This document shows, in pieces, positions 1-6,859 of a stretch of 64,000 nucleotides of DNA (position 1 is its first letter; the number at the start of each line of letters is the position of its first letter). The notes beneath the pieces are model-generated. The model was not told the origin of the DNA, did not search any database, and worked only from the letters and a program-made list of their open reading frames with translations. Source of the DNA: JAJUFS01 sp036381175 (GTDB taxonomy: Bacteria > Pseudomonadota > Gammaproteobacteria > Natronospirales > JAJUFS01); assembly GCA_036381175.1 (NCBI GenBank), contig DASVDI010000015.1, positions 20,836 to 84,835 of the forward strand, given 5' to 3'. Position numbers and translations under genes: made by a program.

Positions 1-180
1 CTTTCCGTTCTCCACTACGTCGATTACGAATTGCGCATTGTATAGCGCAGCAAGTACACCGCTCGTGGTTTCATCCAACTCAATAGACCCAATCAAGACG
101 CCGTCATTAAGCTGTACGTGCGTCGATTTACGGCACACTTCAATAGCGGCGTGAAACAGGTCGGATGCAGCGGCGTTCAT
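1..180 (-). CDS. Unknown protein, N-terminal 60 residues (cut by window edge)
   Basis: The reading frame starts at the ATG at 180-178 and runs off the left edge without a stop. Its start overlaps the stop of the upstream nucleoid-protein gene in an ATGA arrangement, which indicates translational coupling and a shared mRNA. The visible part begins MNAAASDLFHAAIEVCRKS and has no signal peptide, membrane segment or motif that I recognise. Base composition is AT-rich like its partner and unlike the rest of the window. I cannot assign a function. The coupling suggests it works with the upstream protein. Confidence 0.6.
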   Translation of the reverse strand, partial: MNAAASDLFHAAIEVCRKSTHVQLNDGVLIGSIELDETTSGVLAALYNAQFVIDVVENGK

Positions 181-1175
181 TTTATTGCTTCTATTTCGTT
201 TTTAAGTGTTTCTGGAATATTTCGAATAACAAGACTTCCATCTTTAAGTGCGACATTGTCACGAACGTACTGCGCGGACATTCGTATCGAAAACTTTCCT
301 TCTTGGAAATTGACTCCAATCAGACGAGAAAGGCTAGCTTTTTCCACATGAAAGTACGCGTTCATTGCGTACGTCTCTTGCGCGGCGAAATGCTGAAAAA
401 TTTCTGGGTCATCTTCGAAGAGTCGCGTCGCGATGGCAGCAACCGATGCTTCTTTCTTGTTTTTCGCACACTCTAGTAGATATTCTGCGACTGTTTCTCG
501 AGCTTTATGTTTTTGTTCGCCTTTCCAGCCGTTCTCTCGGATGAAGTCGTTCACGATGTTTATTATTTTTTCAGTCGATTCCTTCGGCTTTGTTAGAGCG
601 GTACAGCCAATAAAGTCCACGAAGTACTCAGACACCTCTCTCTTACCGCGTACAAAACTGACGTATTTATGTTCTTCGCCGTCATTCTTGACCTGCAGCC
701 ACTTAGTGACATTTATACGAGCAGCGACGTATAGCTTGCTGAGGTCGAGATGCAGGGTGTCTTTCAGTTTTAGGTCGCTGGTTACCGACGCGCCCACTTT
801 GTCGTTCAGCATTAAGACAAATAGGAAATCTTGATCAGCTTCGCTGTATCTCAGAAATAGCACGTATCCACCAGCCGATGCCTGCTTCTGACGCATTCTA
901 TCTTCCAAGTGCTCCATCGCCTTCGTGGAGAAACCCATAAAATCTTGCCACTCGGCCTGAACGCACTTTTCGAGAATTTTTTGAAACCAATAGACATCGC
1001 TGTTTTCACGAAACAATCCGTAAACAGCAGACCCTCCATAGATTTTTCGAACCTCACCACCAACTCTCGCCACCGTGTCGTTCAATGGCAAAAGGCCTGG
1101 CGCGAGAGTTACCGCTATGTCGGTGCTTGCGGCCTCTTTGGCGATTTGGTGGATGACAGCAGCTTTAACTTCCAT
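177..1175 (-). CDS. Nucleoid-associated protein of the YejK/NdpA (NA37) family
   Basis: This 332-residue protein resembles the 37-kDa nucleoid-associated family (YejK/NdpA, about 335 residues in E. coli). Supporting features are the N-terminal I-H-x-I start, the central stretch around FVLMLNDK followed by LHLDLSKLYVAARINV, and KYVSFVRGKREVSEYFVDFIGC. Family members bind double-stranded DNA in the cytoplasm, and variants are frequent in accessory and defence islands. An AGGAG-like site lies upstream of the ATG at 1175. A 14-bp palindrome, TCAGCAAATGCTGA (1251-1264), lies about 75 bp upstream and could be an operator. The gene is much more AT-rich than the window body, which suggests acquisition. 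The assignment is by recognition and fairly sure at family level. The precise role is not known. Confidence 0.75.
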   Translation of the reverse strand: MEVKAAVIHQIAKEAASTDIAVTLAPGLLPLNDTVARVGGEVRKIYGGSAVYGLFRENSDVYWFQKILEKCVQAEWQDFMGFSTKAMEHLEDRMRQKQASAGGYVLFLRYSEADQDFLFVLMLNDKVGASVTSDLKLKDTLHLDLSKLYVAARINVTKWLQVKNDGEEHKYVSFVRGKREVSEYFVDFIGCTALTKPKESTEKIINIVNDFIRENGWKGEQKHKARETVAEYLLECAKNKKEASVAAIATRLFEDDPEIFQHFAAQETYAMNAYFHVEKASLSRLIGVNFQEGKFSIRMSAQYVRDNVALKDGSLVIRNIPETLKNEIEAIK

Positions 1176-1497
1176 TTCCAGAGTCTCCTTCGCGTCGAGG
1201 CCACGTTTAGAAATTGTGGCAACTTAACCCATTGTTGAGGTTATGTCTTGTCAGCAAATGCTGATTCTGTTCGCAATTTCAGGGCTGTCCGGATAGCGGA
1301 AAATCGAGAAAAAGCTAGAGTTATCAGGCCTTTCGAGGCAACGGGGATTGACGTCTTCGTGGAGCAAACTCCTTGTTAGTTAGCAGTTTGTCGGGCGTGG
1401 GCGAATACAAGACCCTTCGGGGGAATCAGCCCGCCGTGCTCCACGGGACGTCAAACACCCGACATTTATCAAAACCGACGTCATTTGGAGAATCAAC
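1176..1497. other. Intergenic region between divergent genes
   Basis: This 322-bp stretch separates the minus-strand nucleoid-protein gene from the plus-strand small gene. It holds the perfect 14-bp palindrome TCAGCAAATGCTGA at 1251-1264 and a ribosome-binding site (GGAG) just before 1498. I see no convincing open reading frame or structured RNA. Confidence 0.5.
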
Positions 1498-1836
1498 ATG
1501 AACAAGAAGGACACTTCCTACCGCATGCCGGAAGGTTTCAATCCGTTCTCTGCAATCGATGCAGCGCGAGGGCTCGCTGACGCGATCCACTGGATGCATT
1601 TCGACGGGCCAGGCGCTGAAGAAACGATGGAGTTCGGCGACAAGGTGTCGCTGGATGCGCTGGTGGAGATGCTGAGAACGCGCGTGCATGAGCTGCACGA
1701 TTACATTCACGAGATCAGCAACAGTACTTCACTGCACCTGCCGATGAACGACGCCGATTTCGATGTCTTGCGCTATGGCGCTCCCAACGGCGGGGGGTTC
1801 ATCCGCGAGGAATCACCGCTCTACGCAGTTCGATAA
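1498..1836 (+). CDS. Hypothetical protein, 112 residues
   Basis: This small soluble protein is acidic and probably helical, with no signal peptide or membrane segment. It starts at ATG 1498 behind GGAG with about 8 nt spacing. A clear intrinsic terminator (1872-1901) follows about 35 bp after the stop, so it looks like a real single-gene unit. The central part (residues about 20-75) contains a His/Trp-rich patch (IHWMHFDGPGAEE) and then a helix with HELHDYIHEIS. I do not recognise the family. Composition is GC-rich like the chromosome body, unlike the neighbouring nucleoid-protein gene. Confidence 0.6.
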   Translation: MNKKDTSYRMPEGFNPFSAIDAARGLADAIHWMHFDGPGAEETMEFGDKVSLDALVEMLRTRVHELHDYIHEISNSTSLHLPMNDADFDVLRYGAPNGGGFIREESPLYAVR

Positions 1837-1871
1837 TCCGCATCCACTGCGGATCGCGATCCGCCCTACGC

Positions 1872-1901
1872 AAAGCCCCCGAAGCGGGGCTTTGTTTTTT
1901 T
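1872..1901 (+). terminator. Intrinsic terminator after the 112-residue gene
   Basis: AAAGCCCC and GGGGCTTT arms close a small loop and are followed by a T-rich run (tgtttttttg). Confidence 0.8.
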
Positions 1902-2234
1902 GTGTGCTGGCTTGATGCTCGAAGTCACGGCGCGCGGCATTCGAAAGCCGAATTCGACCGCGAGATGAAGAACTGTGCCGGAGCGACATTGAAATACTGA
2001 CTGGCGACGATTGACCGCGAAGCAATCAAAGGTCTTCGCTTTTCGCTCTTGCTTTTGAACCCGTTGAGGCCACCGAGGAAGTGAAGACGAACGCGGGTAC
2101 GGAGCAGGAACCGGAATCGCAATGAAGCGCAGCGAAATGAGAATCCGCGGTTCCGTCGCGTAGTAACGAGGAGTGGCGAGTCCGAGGCGGGCCAAGCGAG
2201 TGCAACGAGCGAAGGCTTGACCGGCGAGTTGCCG

Positions 2235-2666
2235 AGTGACCCGTGTTCGTCGAACTCCGCAGGCTCCTTTGAATAAACAAGAGGCCGATCGGGAAAGCGT
2301 TTTTGGTTACTTGTGTCGCGACAAAAGTGACTCGCCCCCGCGCAGCGGGCGAAACCCTCTTCGAAAAGAAAAAGAAGTTGATGGCCGCGCCATTCTTCGC
2401 GGCAGGATGCCGCTCCCACACAGCTTCGATTGACACTCTCGCAAGAAAAAAGTGACCCGTGTTCGTCGAACTCCGCAGGCTCCTTAAATGAACAAGAGGC
2501 CGATCGGGAAAGCGGTTTTCTCCCCTTTTGACAAGACAAAAGGGGATCGCTCCGCGCAGCGGGCGAAACCCTCTTCGAAAGAAAAGGAAGTTGATGGTCG
2601 CGCCAATCTTCGCGGCAGGATGCCGCTCCCACATAACTTCGATTGACACTCTCGCCAGGAAAAATA
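2235..2666. repeat. Two tandem copies of a 216-bp unit
   Basis: Copy 1 (2235-2450) and copy 2 (2451-2666) both begin AGTGACCCGTGTTCGTCGAA and both end with TGACACTCTCGC plus an A-rich tail. They diverge in the middle (about 2301-2330 versus 2516-2545). A degenerate third start is visible at about 2667-2700. Each copy carries an embedded short element TTCGCGGCAGGATGCCGCTC, related to the palindromic repeats at 13190 and 57241. Confidence 0.8.
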
Positions 2667-2717
2667 TGTTCCGCGTTCGTCTAGCTGCGCCGGCCAACTC
2701 GCCGGTATTTCGGCCAC

Positions 2718-2917
2718 GAGATCGGCCAATTTGAAAACGAAATGTCATTTAAGGCCAATTAAAACAGTAATTTACGATTCTGCATCATCGGCCATTGCGC
2801 TTTGCTGGCGGCGGGTGCATGCTTGCGCGGATCGGCCAAAAAATCGGCCAAATCGACGGTCTATCTTGTCTTAAACTTTTTTAAATCAATAGTTTATATT
2901 ATCGGGGAATCGGCCAA
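2718..2917. promoter_or_regulatory. Cluster of (GA)TCGGCCAA motifs upstream of fic
   Basis: At least five full or near-full copies of TCGGCCA(A) lie between the repeat array and the Fic start: two in tandem around 2830-2850, one at about 2720, one at about 2788, and one directly against the start codon (AATCGGCCAATGAG). Degenerate copies lie at about 2708 and 2752. Such iteration is typical of an operator for a cooperatively binding regulator, and the last copy overlaps the start codon. The regulator is unknown, and self-regulation by the winged-helix end of the Fic protein is possible. Confidence 0.4.
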
Positions 2918-4113
2918 TGAGTCAGCCAGAAATGCCATCCCGTATCGAACCCGCTCGCATCGAGCAGATCACCGAGCGGCTGGCGGACGCCATCGCCCGG
3001 CTGGTACGGCCCGCTTCGATCCTGGGTAACGCGCTGCATCCGCACACGGCGGCGAGTCTCGCTGACGTCGTTCGCGTCATGAACACTTATTACAGCAATC
3101 TCATCGAGGGGCATGACACGCGCCCGCGCGACATCGAGCTGGCCCTGGCAGGGGAGCTGGATAACGAGAATGCGCGTCGCCGGAACCTGCAACTGGAAGC
3201 CGCTGCGCACGTACGGGTACAGCGCCTGATCGATGAACAGGCGATGGCGGGTACCTTGCCGGAACCGGCGTCGTGCGAATTTCTGCGCTGGGTCCACCAC
3301 GAGTTTTATCGTGATGCCCCCGAGGAATTGTTGATCGTTCATGGAGCGGGCCGCGAGTTTCGCATGCAGCCCGGCGAGTGGCGCAGTCGACCGGAACACG
3401 ATAACGCTGTCGGCCGCCATCAGCCGCCTGCGAGCAAACGTGTTGACGATTTCATGCGCTATTTCGAGACGCGTTTCGCTTTCTCTGCGATGGGGGAGTC
3501 CGCAAGGATTCTTGCGATCGCTATCGCGCATCACCGTTTCAATTACATCCATCCCTTTCCGGATGGTAACGGACGTGTAAGCCGCCTGATGAGTCACGCG
3601 ATGGCGCACAAGGCCGGCGTGGGAGCGCACGGGCTGTGGTCGGTATCGCGCGGTCTTGCACGCGGTTTGGCCAGTCGCACCGAGTACAAGGCGAACATGG
3701 ATCTGGCAGATTCGCCGCGCCATGATGATCTCGACGGGCGAGGAAATCTTTCTCTCGCTGATCTCAACATGTTCGTGGAATGGTTTCTCGACGTGTGTAT
3801 CGACCAGGTTACGTTCATGGCGGAGATGTTCGATCTCGACGGGCTCCGGAATCGTTTTGAAAGACTTGTTCATGCGCTGGACTTCAAGCCGGAGTCGAAA
3901 TACCTGCTCGAAGCGGCGCTTCTGCAGGGTGAGTTCGAGCGCGGTGAAGCATCCCGATTGACGGGTCTGCCGGAGCGTTCAGCACGTCGCGTGTTGAAGG
4001 ATCTTGTTGATCGCGGCTTGCTGGGGTCGGATGGCGAAAAGCGACCAGTTTCATTGAGGTTTCCGGCCGACTCCCTGGATTTGCTGTTTCCGAGACTCTA
4101 TCCGTCGACCTGA
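2917..4113 (+). CDS. Fic-domain protein adenylyltransferase (class II type) with C-terminal winged helix
   Basis: This 398-residue Fic protein is predicted to transfer AMP (or another phosphate-containing group) from a nucleotide to a target hydroxyl. The core motif HPFPDGNGR is at residues 212-220, with the catalytic His at 212 and the anion-binding N218/R220. An inhibitory helix motif S60-x3-E64-G65 sits N-terminal to the Fic core, which defines class II self-inhibited Fic proteins. Residues about 330-398 look like a DNA-binding winged helix (EASRLTGLPERSARRVLKDLVDRGLL), common in Fic proteins that regulate their own gene. It stands alone between a repeat region and small lipoprotein genes. 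The start ATG 2917 lies within the last TCGGCCAA motif. The target is unknown. Confidence 0.9.
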   Translation: MSQPEMPSRIEPARIEQITERLADAIARLVRPASILGNALHPHTAASLADVVRVMNTYYSNLIEGHDTRPRDIELALAGELDNENARRRNLQLEAAAHVRVQRLIDEQAMAGTLPEPASCEFLRWVHHEFYRDAPEELLIVHGAGREFRMQPGEWRSRPEHDNAVGRHQPPASKRVDDFMRYFETRFAFSAMGESARILAIAIAHHRFNYIHPFPDGNGRVSRLMSHAMAHKAGVGAHGLWSVSRGLARGLASRTEYKANMDLADSPRHDDLDGRGNLSLADLNMFVEWFLDVCIDQVTFMAEMFDLDGLRNRFERLVHALDFKPESKYLLEAALLQGEFERGEASRLTGLPERSARRVLKDLVDRGLLGSDGEKRPVSLRFPADSLDLLFPRLYPST

Positions 4114-4122
4114 AATGAGTGC

Positions 4123-4329
4123 TTGCCCAGAACGAACAAGCTTCTGTTGATTGTTGTGATCTTCCTTTCGGCGTGCACGACGATGCTTGCCTGGCGCCGT
4201 CATTGCGAGGTGAAGGCAGAACATATCCAGCCGATGCCTGGCCGCATTTCATGTCAGTCAGTGAACGCGCGCCAGGTGTTGAAGAAGCCGCGTGTTTTGC
4301 CGATAGTCTGCTTGCCGCCGCCGGACTGA
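4123..4329 (+). CDS. Possible small lipoprotein (68 residues), perhaps a frameshifted remnant
   Basis: A TTG-started frame right after fic encodes a convincing lipoprotein signal (NKLLLIVVIFLSAC, lipobox LSAC) followed by only about 50 unremarkable residues. A second frame over the same DNA ends at 4367 in a TGATG junction with the next lipoprotein gene. A frameshifted longer lipoprotein is therefore as likely as an intact 68-residue one. No strong ribosome-binding site is seen. Confidence 0.3.
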   Translation: MPRTNKLLLIVVIFLSACTTMLAWRRHCEVKAEHIQPMPGRISCQSVNARQVLKKPRVLPIVCLPPPD

Positions 4330-4366
4330 TGGCAATTCGTTTCCAGTCGATTTCAAGGGTTCTGTG

Positions 4367-4852
4367 ATGCGTATTCTGTTTTCTGCACTGTTGTTGTTGC
4401 CAATGCTGTCCGCCTGCGCCGAGGAGGAGGCGCCAGCTCCGCCACCGGTGCCTGATCCCGCGGTCGTGGCGTTACTGGAAGCGCTGGAATACGACTGGGA
4501 AAGTGAAGACAACGGCGATTTTCGCCTGTTGTTCGATGTGGACGGCACGCGCACGCAACTGGTGTGGATTCGCAATCGCACCTATGAGCGTGACGATGTG
4601 GTCATGCGCGATGTCTGGTCCACGGCGCTGGAACTCTCCGGCAAGTACGCGTCCGTCAAGCTCGCGGACCTGCTGTTGCGAAGCAACTGGGAGCGCATCA
4701 TCGGCACCTGGGCGCGCGAAGGGAACCGCATCGTGTACATGGTGAAACTGCCGGTGAACGCGACCTCCGAGCAGTTGGATGCCGCCATTGGCGTAGTCAT
4801 CGACGAAGCGGACCGGCTGGAGAAGGAGCGCGGCTACGGCGACAAATTCTGA
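4367..4852 (+). CDS. Predicted lipoprotein, possibly YbjN-like
   Basis: This 161-residue protein starts at ATG 4367 behind AAGGG. It has a signal peptide ending in lipobox LSAC, then an Ala/Pro-rich linker (EEEAPAPPPVPDP) and one compact domain. The domain (ALEYDWESEDNGDFRLLFDV, then TQLVWIRNRTYERDDVVMRDVWS) is reminiscent of the YbjN / type III chaperone-like fold. I base that only on pattern similarity, so it is a weak call. It ends about 90 bp before tRNA-Met. The lipobox predicts a membrane-anchored periplasmic location. Confidence 0.6.
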   Translation: MRILFSALLLLPMLSACAEEEAPAPPPVPDPAVVALLEALEYDWESEDNGDFRLLFDVDGTRTQLVWIRNRTYERDDVVMRDVWSTALELSGKYASVKLADLLLRSNWERIIGTWAREGNRIVYMVKLPVNATSEQLDAAIGVVIDEADRLEKERGYGDKF

Positions 4853-4945
4853 GCGCCGCGCGTTCCCCGGCGGCCTTGACTTGCCCGGCATCAGCCGCCA
4901 AAATCCCGCCTCTTTCCGGGCCAGCCCCGGGAAATCCTGTCTTCT

Positions 4946-5022
4946 GGCTACGTAGCTCAGCTGGTTAGAGCGCGGCACTCATAATGCTGAGGTCGGTGGT
5001 TCGAGTCCACCCGTAGCCACCA
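4946..5022 (+). tRNA. tRNA-Met (CAT), elongator type
   Basis: This is a 77-nt cloverleaf. The acceptor GGCTACG (4946-4952) pairs with CGTAGCC (5012-5018), followed by A and an encoded CCA (5020-5022). The anticodon loop CTCATAA reads CAT. The sequence closely follows the elongator methionine tRNA of gammaproteobacteria, and the acceptor has a proper G-C first pair, unlike initiator tRNA. Confidence 0.95.
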
Positions 5023-5104
5023 TCTTCATTTTGTTTTTCAAATACTTGCGTCGTCGAGTGCGTCCGACCTCAGCTGGCGGACGGCCTTGCCAATTGTGTC
5101 CGTA

Positions 5105-5133
5105 ATGACATTGGCGTTACGCCCTCGTATACT
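5105..5133 (+). promoter_or_regulatory. Sigma-70 promoter of the toxin-antitoxin pair
   Basis: The -35 ATGACA (5105-5110) and -10 TATACT (5128-5133) are separated by 17 bp. An inverted repeat CGTAA/TTACG (5101-5121) overlaps the -35 box and the direct repeat CCGGCATGGACCGGACATG follows the -10. Either could be the antitoxin operator. Confidence 0.6.
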
Positions 5134-5173
5134 GCCAGCCGGCATGGACCGGACATGACACAGGTATCAGCAA

Positions 5174-5470
5174 ATGGCCACAACACAATCCAGGCAGCCC
5201 CGCAAAACCAGAGAAACGTTGAATCTTCGCATTCGAGCGGAAGATCGGGCACTGATCGATCATGCGGCGAAGGCGCGTGGCAAAACGCGAACGGATTTCA
5301 TTCTGGACACCGTTCGGGTAGCGGCTGAATCGGCATTGCTTGAGCAAGCGTATGTTCAGGCGAGCCCGGCCGCCTTCAAGAAATTTCTTGAACGCCTCGA
5401 TGCGCCGCCGAATCCCGGTGCGCGATTGAAGAAGACAATGCAGACACCAGCACCGTGGGAAAATGAATAG
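5174..5470 (+). CDS. Antitoxin, DUF1778 / ribbon-helix-helix (TacA/AtaR type)
   Basis: This 98-residue protein has the DUF1778 signature: TLNLRIRAEDRALIDHAAKARGK forms the ribbon-helix-helix DNA-binding part (residues about 16-45). It continues with TDFILDTVRVAAESALLEQ and a C-terminal tail (AAFKKFLERLDAPPNPGARL) that in this family wraps and neutralises the toxin. Its stop overlaps the toxin start by one base, the usual antitoxin-first order. The complex normally represses its own promoter, and a good promoter with inverted repeats sits 40-70 bp upstream. The module lies about 150 bp after tRNA-Met. Confidence 0.9.
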   Translation: MATTQSRQPRKTRETLNLRIRAEDRALIDHAAKARGKTRTDFILDTVRVAAESALLEQAYVQASPAAFKKFLERLDAPPNPGARLKKTMQTPAPWENE

Positions 5471-5991
5471 TGCCGCTGTCGGCACCGGAGCCCTTGCACG
5501 GCGAGCACGATATCAGCCAGTTTTCATGCGGCAAGGAGAGCATGGACCACTGGTTGAAACACGTCGCCCTGAAGAGCCAGGCGGGCGGCGCAAAGACGTA
5601 CGTTACTGCGGATAATGGTCGAGTCGTCGGCTACTACTCCCTTTCGGCGGGATCAGTCAGCCGAAAGGAAACCAACGGACGTTTCCGTCGCAACATGCCG
5701 GAACCGATACCTGTTGTGCTGCTGGGCCGCCTCGCCGTTGATCAACAGTTTCAAAAACAAGGCATTGCGAGAGGGCTGATGCGCGACGCCGCGTACCGTG
5801 TCCTGGAAGCAGCGGAAACCGTTGGTATTCGCGGCATCCTGGTGCATGCCCTGGATGACGATGCGCGGGACTTCTATAAGACCTTGGGTTTCGAGGCTTC
5901 TCCGCTCGATACGCACTCACTCTTTATTGCGCTTCAGGATATTCAAAAGGCTGCCGAAAAAGAGCGGGAGGAGACGGTGAACCATGAATAA
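5470..5991 (+). CDS. Toxin, GNAT acetyltransferase (TacT/AtaT family)
   Basis: This 173-residue GNAT protein starts at GTG 5470, overlapping the antitoxin stop. It has the N-terminal FSCGKESMDHWLK segment typical of toxin acetyltransferases, the acetyl-CoA loop QFQKQGIARGLM (motif Q-x-x-G-x-A) and a late Tyr (Y136 in DFYKTLGFE), the likely general acid. Family toxins acetylate the amino group of charged tRNAs and block translation, with different members preferring Met, Gly or Ile tRNAs. Specificity cannot be read from sequence. A weak hairpin (6091-6112) lies downstream. Confidence in the TA assignment is high from the gene pair. Confidence 0.9.
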   Translation: MPLSAPEPLHGEHDISQFSCGKESMDHWLKHVALKSQAGGAKTYVTADNGRVVGYYSLSAGSVSRKETNGRFRRNMPEPIPVVLLGRLAVDQQFQKQGIARGLMRDAAYRVLEAAETVGIRGILVHALDDDARDFYKTLGFEASPLDTHSLFIALQDIQKAAEKEREETVNHE

Positions 5992-6167
5992 AGAAGCGGC
6001 CCCGTTTCTTTGAGCAGCGCAGGCTGATTTCTCGCAATTGCATGATGGTCACGTCCACACGTCTCTCCTTTTGATTCAATTGCTTGTGACGCCGATCTTC
6101 TTCTGGATCGGCTTGCACCATTCATTCTGACCATTTCGCCGCACTGCGCCTTGCGCCATCCTTGGTA

Positions 6168-6183
6168 CTGTATGAATATACAG
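6168..6183 (+). promoter_or_regulatory. LexA box (SOS operator)
   Basis: CTGTATGAATATACAG matches the CTGT-N8-ACAG consensus, with both half-sites perfect and an AT-rich core. It sits 26 bp before the imuA start, as expected for the SOS mutasome operon. Confidence 0.9.
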
Positions 6184-6208
6184 TGACTATGGCGCGCTGC
6201 CGGAGCAC

Positions 6209-6859
6209 ATGGTCGGCATGATTCCTGATGAAAATCCCATGAACCTGGATCCCAACCCGGATCCCATGAACCTGGACAAGCTGCCCGGGGTCTGGCGTGG
6301 CCGGACGCCGCGCAGGCTTTCGGGTGAAACGGTCGCGACGGGCTTCGATGCACTGGATGCGGCGCTGCCGGGTGGCGGCTGGCCGCTGGGTTGCGTCACG
6401 GAAATCCTGAGCCGGCGAACCGGAATGGGCGAGTTGTCGGTGCTGCTGCCGGCGCTGGCAAGACTGAGCCAGGAAGGCCGCTGGGTTTCGTGGATTTCGC
6501 CGGCGCACATTCCGTATGCGCCAGCGTTGTCGGCAGCGGGCCTGCGGCTTTCCCGGATGCTGCTGATTCACCCGCCACACATTGCCGATCGGCTGTGGTC
6601 CGCCGAGCAGGCGCTGCGTTACGGCCACGGTTCCGTTGCGTTGATCTGGCTGGTGCATTGCCATGAACGCGCAATCCGGCGTTTGCAGATCGCCGCCGCC
6701 GAGAGTGGCAGCTGGGGAATTCTCCTGCGCCCGCAACGTTACGCCATCGTGCATTCACCGGCCGCGTTGCGGCTGATCGTGGAAAAGCACCGCGACGGAT
6801 TTCTCGATATCGACCTGCTCAAGTGCCGCGGTGGCCGCCCAGTGAGATTGCGTGCATGA
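6209..6859 (+). CDS. imuA: ImuA, SOS mutagenesis accessory protein
   Basis: This 216-residue RecA-like protein is the first gene of an imuA-imuB-dnaE2 operon. In this cassette ImuA works with ImuB and DnaE2 in damage-induced translesion synthesis. The sequence shows the family pattern VATGFDALDAALPGGGWPLGCVTEIL, then GMGELSVLLPALARLSQEGRWVSWISPAHIPYAPAL. The first about 25 residues carry a short repeat (NPMNLDPNPDPMNLD) from a DNA repeat near 6239-6280 and may be dispensable. ATG 6218 is an alternative start. A LexA box lies just upstream. The stop overlaps the imuB start (ATGA). Confidence 0.88.
   Translation: MVGMIPDENPMNLDPNPDPMNLDKLPGVWRGRTPRRLSGETVATGFDALDAALPGGGWPLGCVTEILSRRTGMGELSVLLPALARLSQEGRWVSWISPAHIPYAPALSAAGLRLSRMLLIHPPHIADRLWSAEQALRYGHGSVALIWLVHCHERAIRRLQIAAAESGSWGILLRPQRYAIVHSPAALRLIVEKHRDGFLDIDLLKCRGGRPVRLRA

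Larger units (their letters stand above)
1837..2916. other. Gene-free repeat region (about 1.1 kb)
   Basis: After the terminator at 1872-1901 there is no credible gene until the Fic start. The stretch holds a 216-bp tandem duplication (2235-2666) and then an AT-richer segment with clustered TCGGCCAA motifs. The long minus-strand reading frames here simply translate the repeats: a peptide containing EPAEFDEHGSL appears twice because the DNA unit is duplicated. I treat them as non-coding. Confidence 0.6.

Noticed and set aside
2235..2700. Possible CRISPR array
   Set aside because: Only two long units of 216 bp, no short regular repeats with unique spacers, and no cas genes nearby.
1925..2748. 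Several minus-strand frames of up to 240 codons with a repeated peptide
   Set aside because: The repeated peptide arises from the 216-bp DNA duplication. There is no start signal, and coding-like features are absent.
6091..6112. Terminator after the toxin gene
   Set aside because: The hairpin GCCGATC/GATCGGC is not followed by a T-run; only a weak structure.
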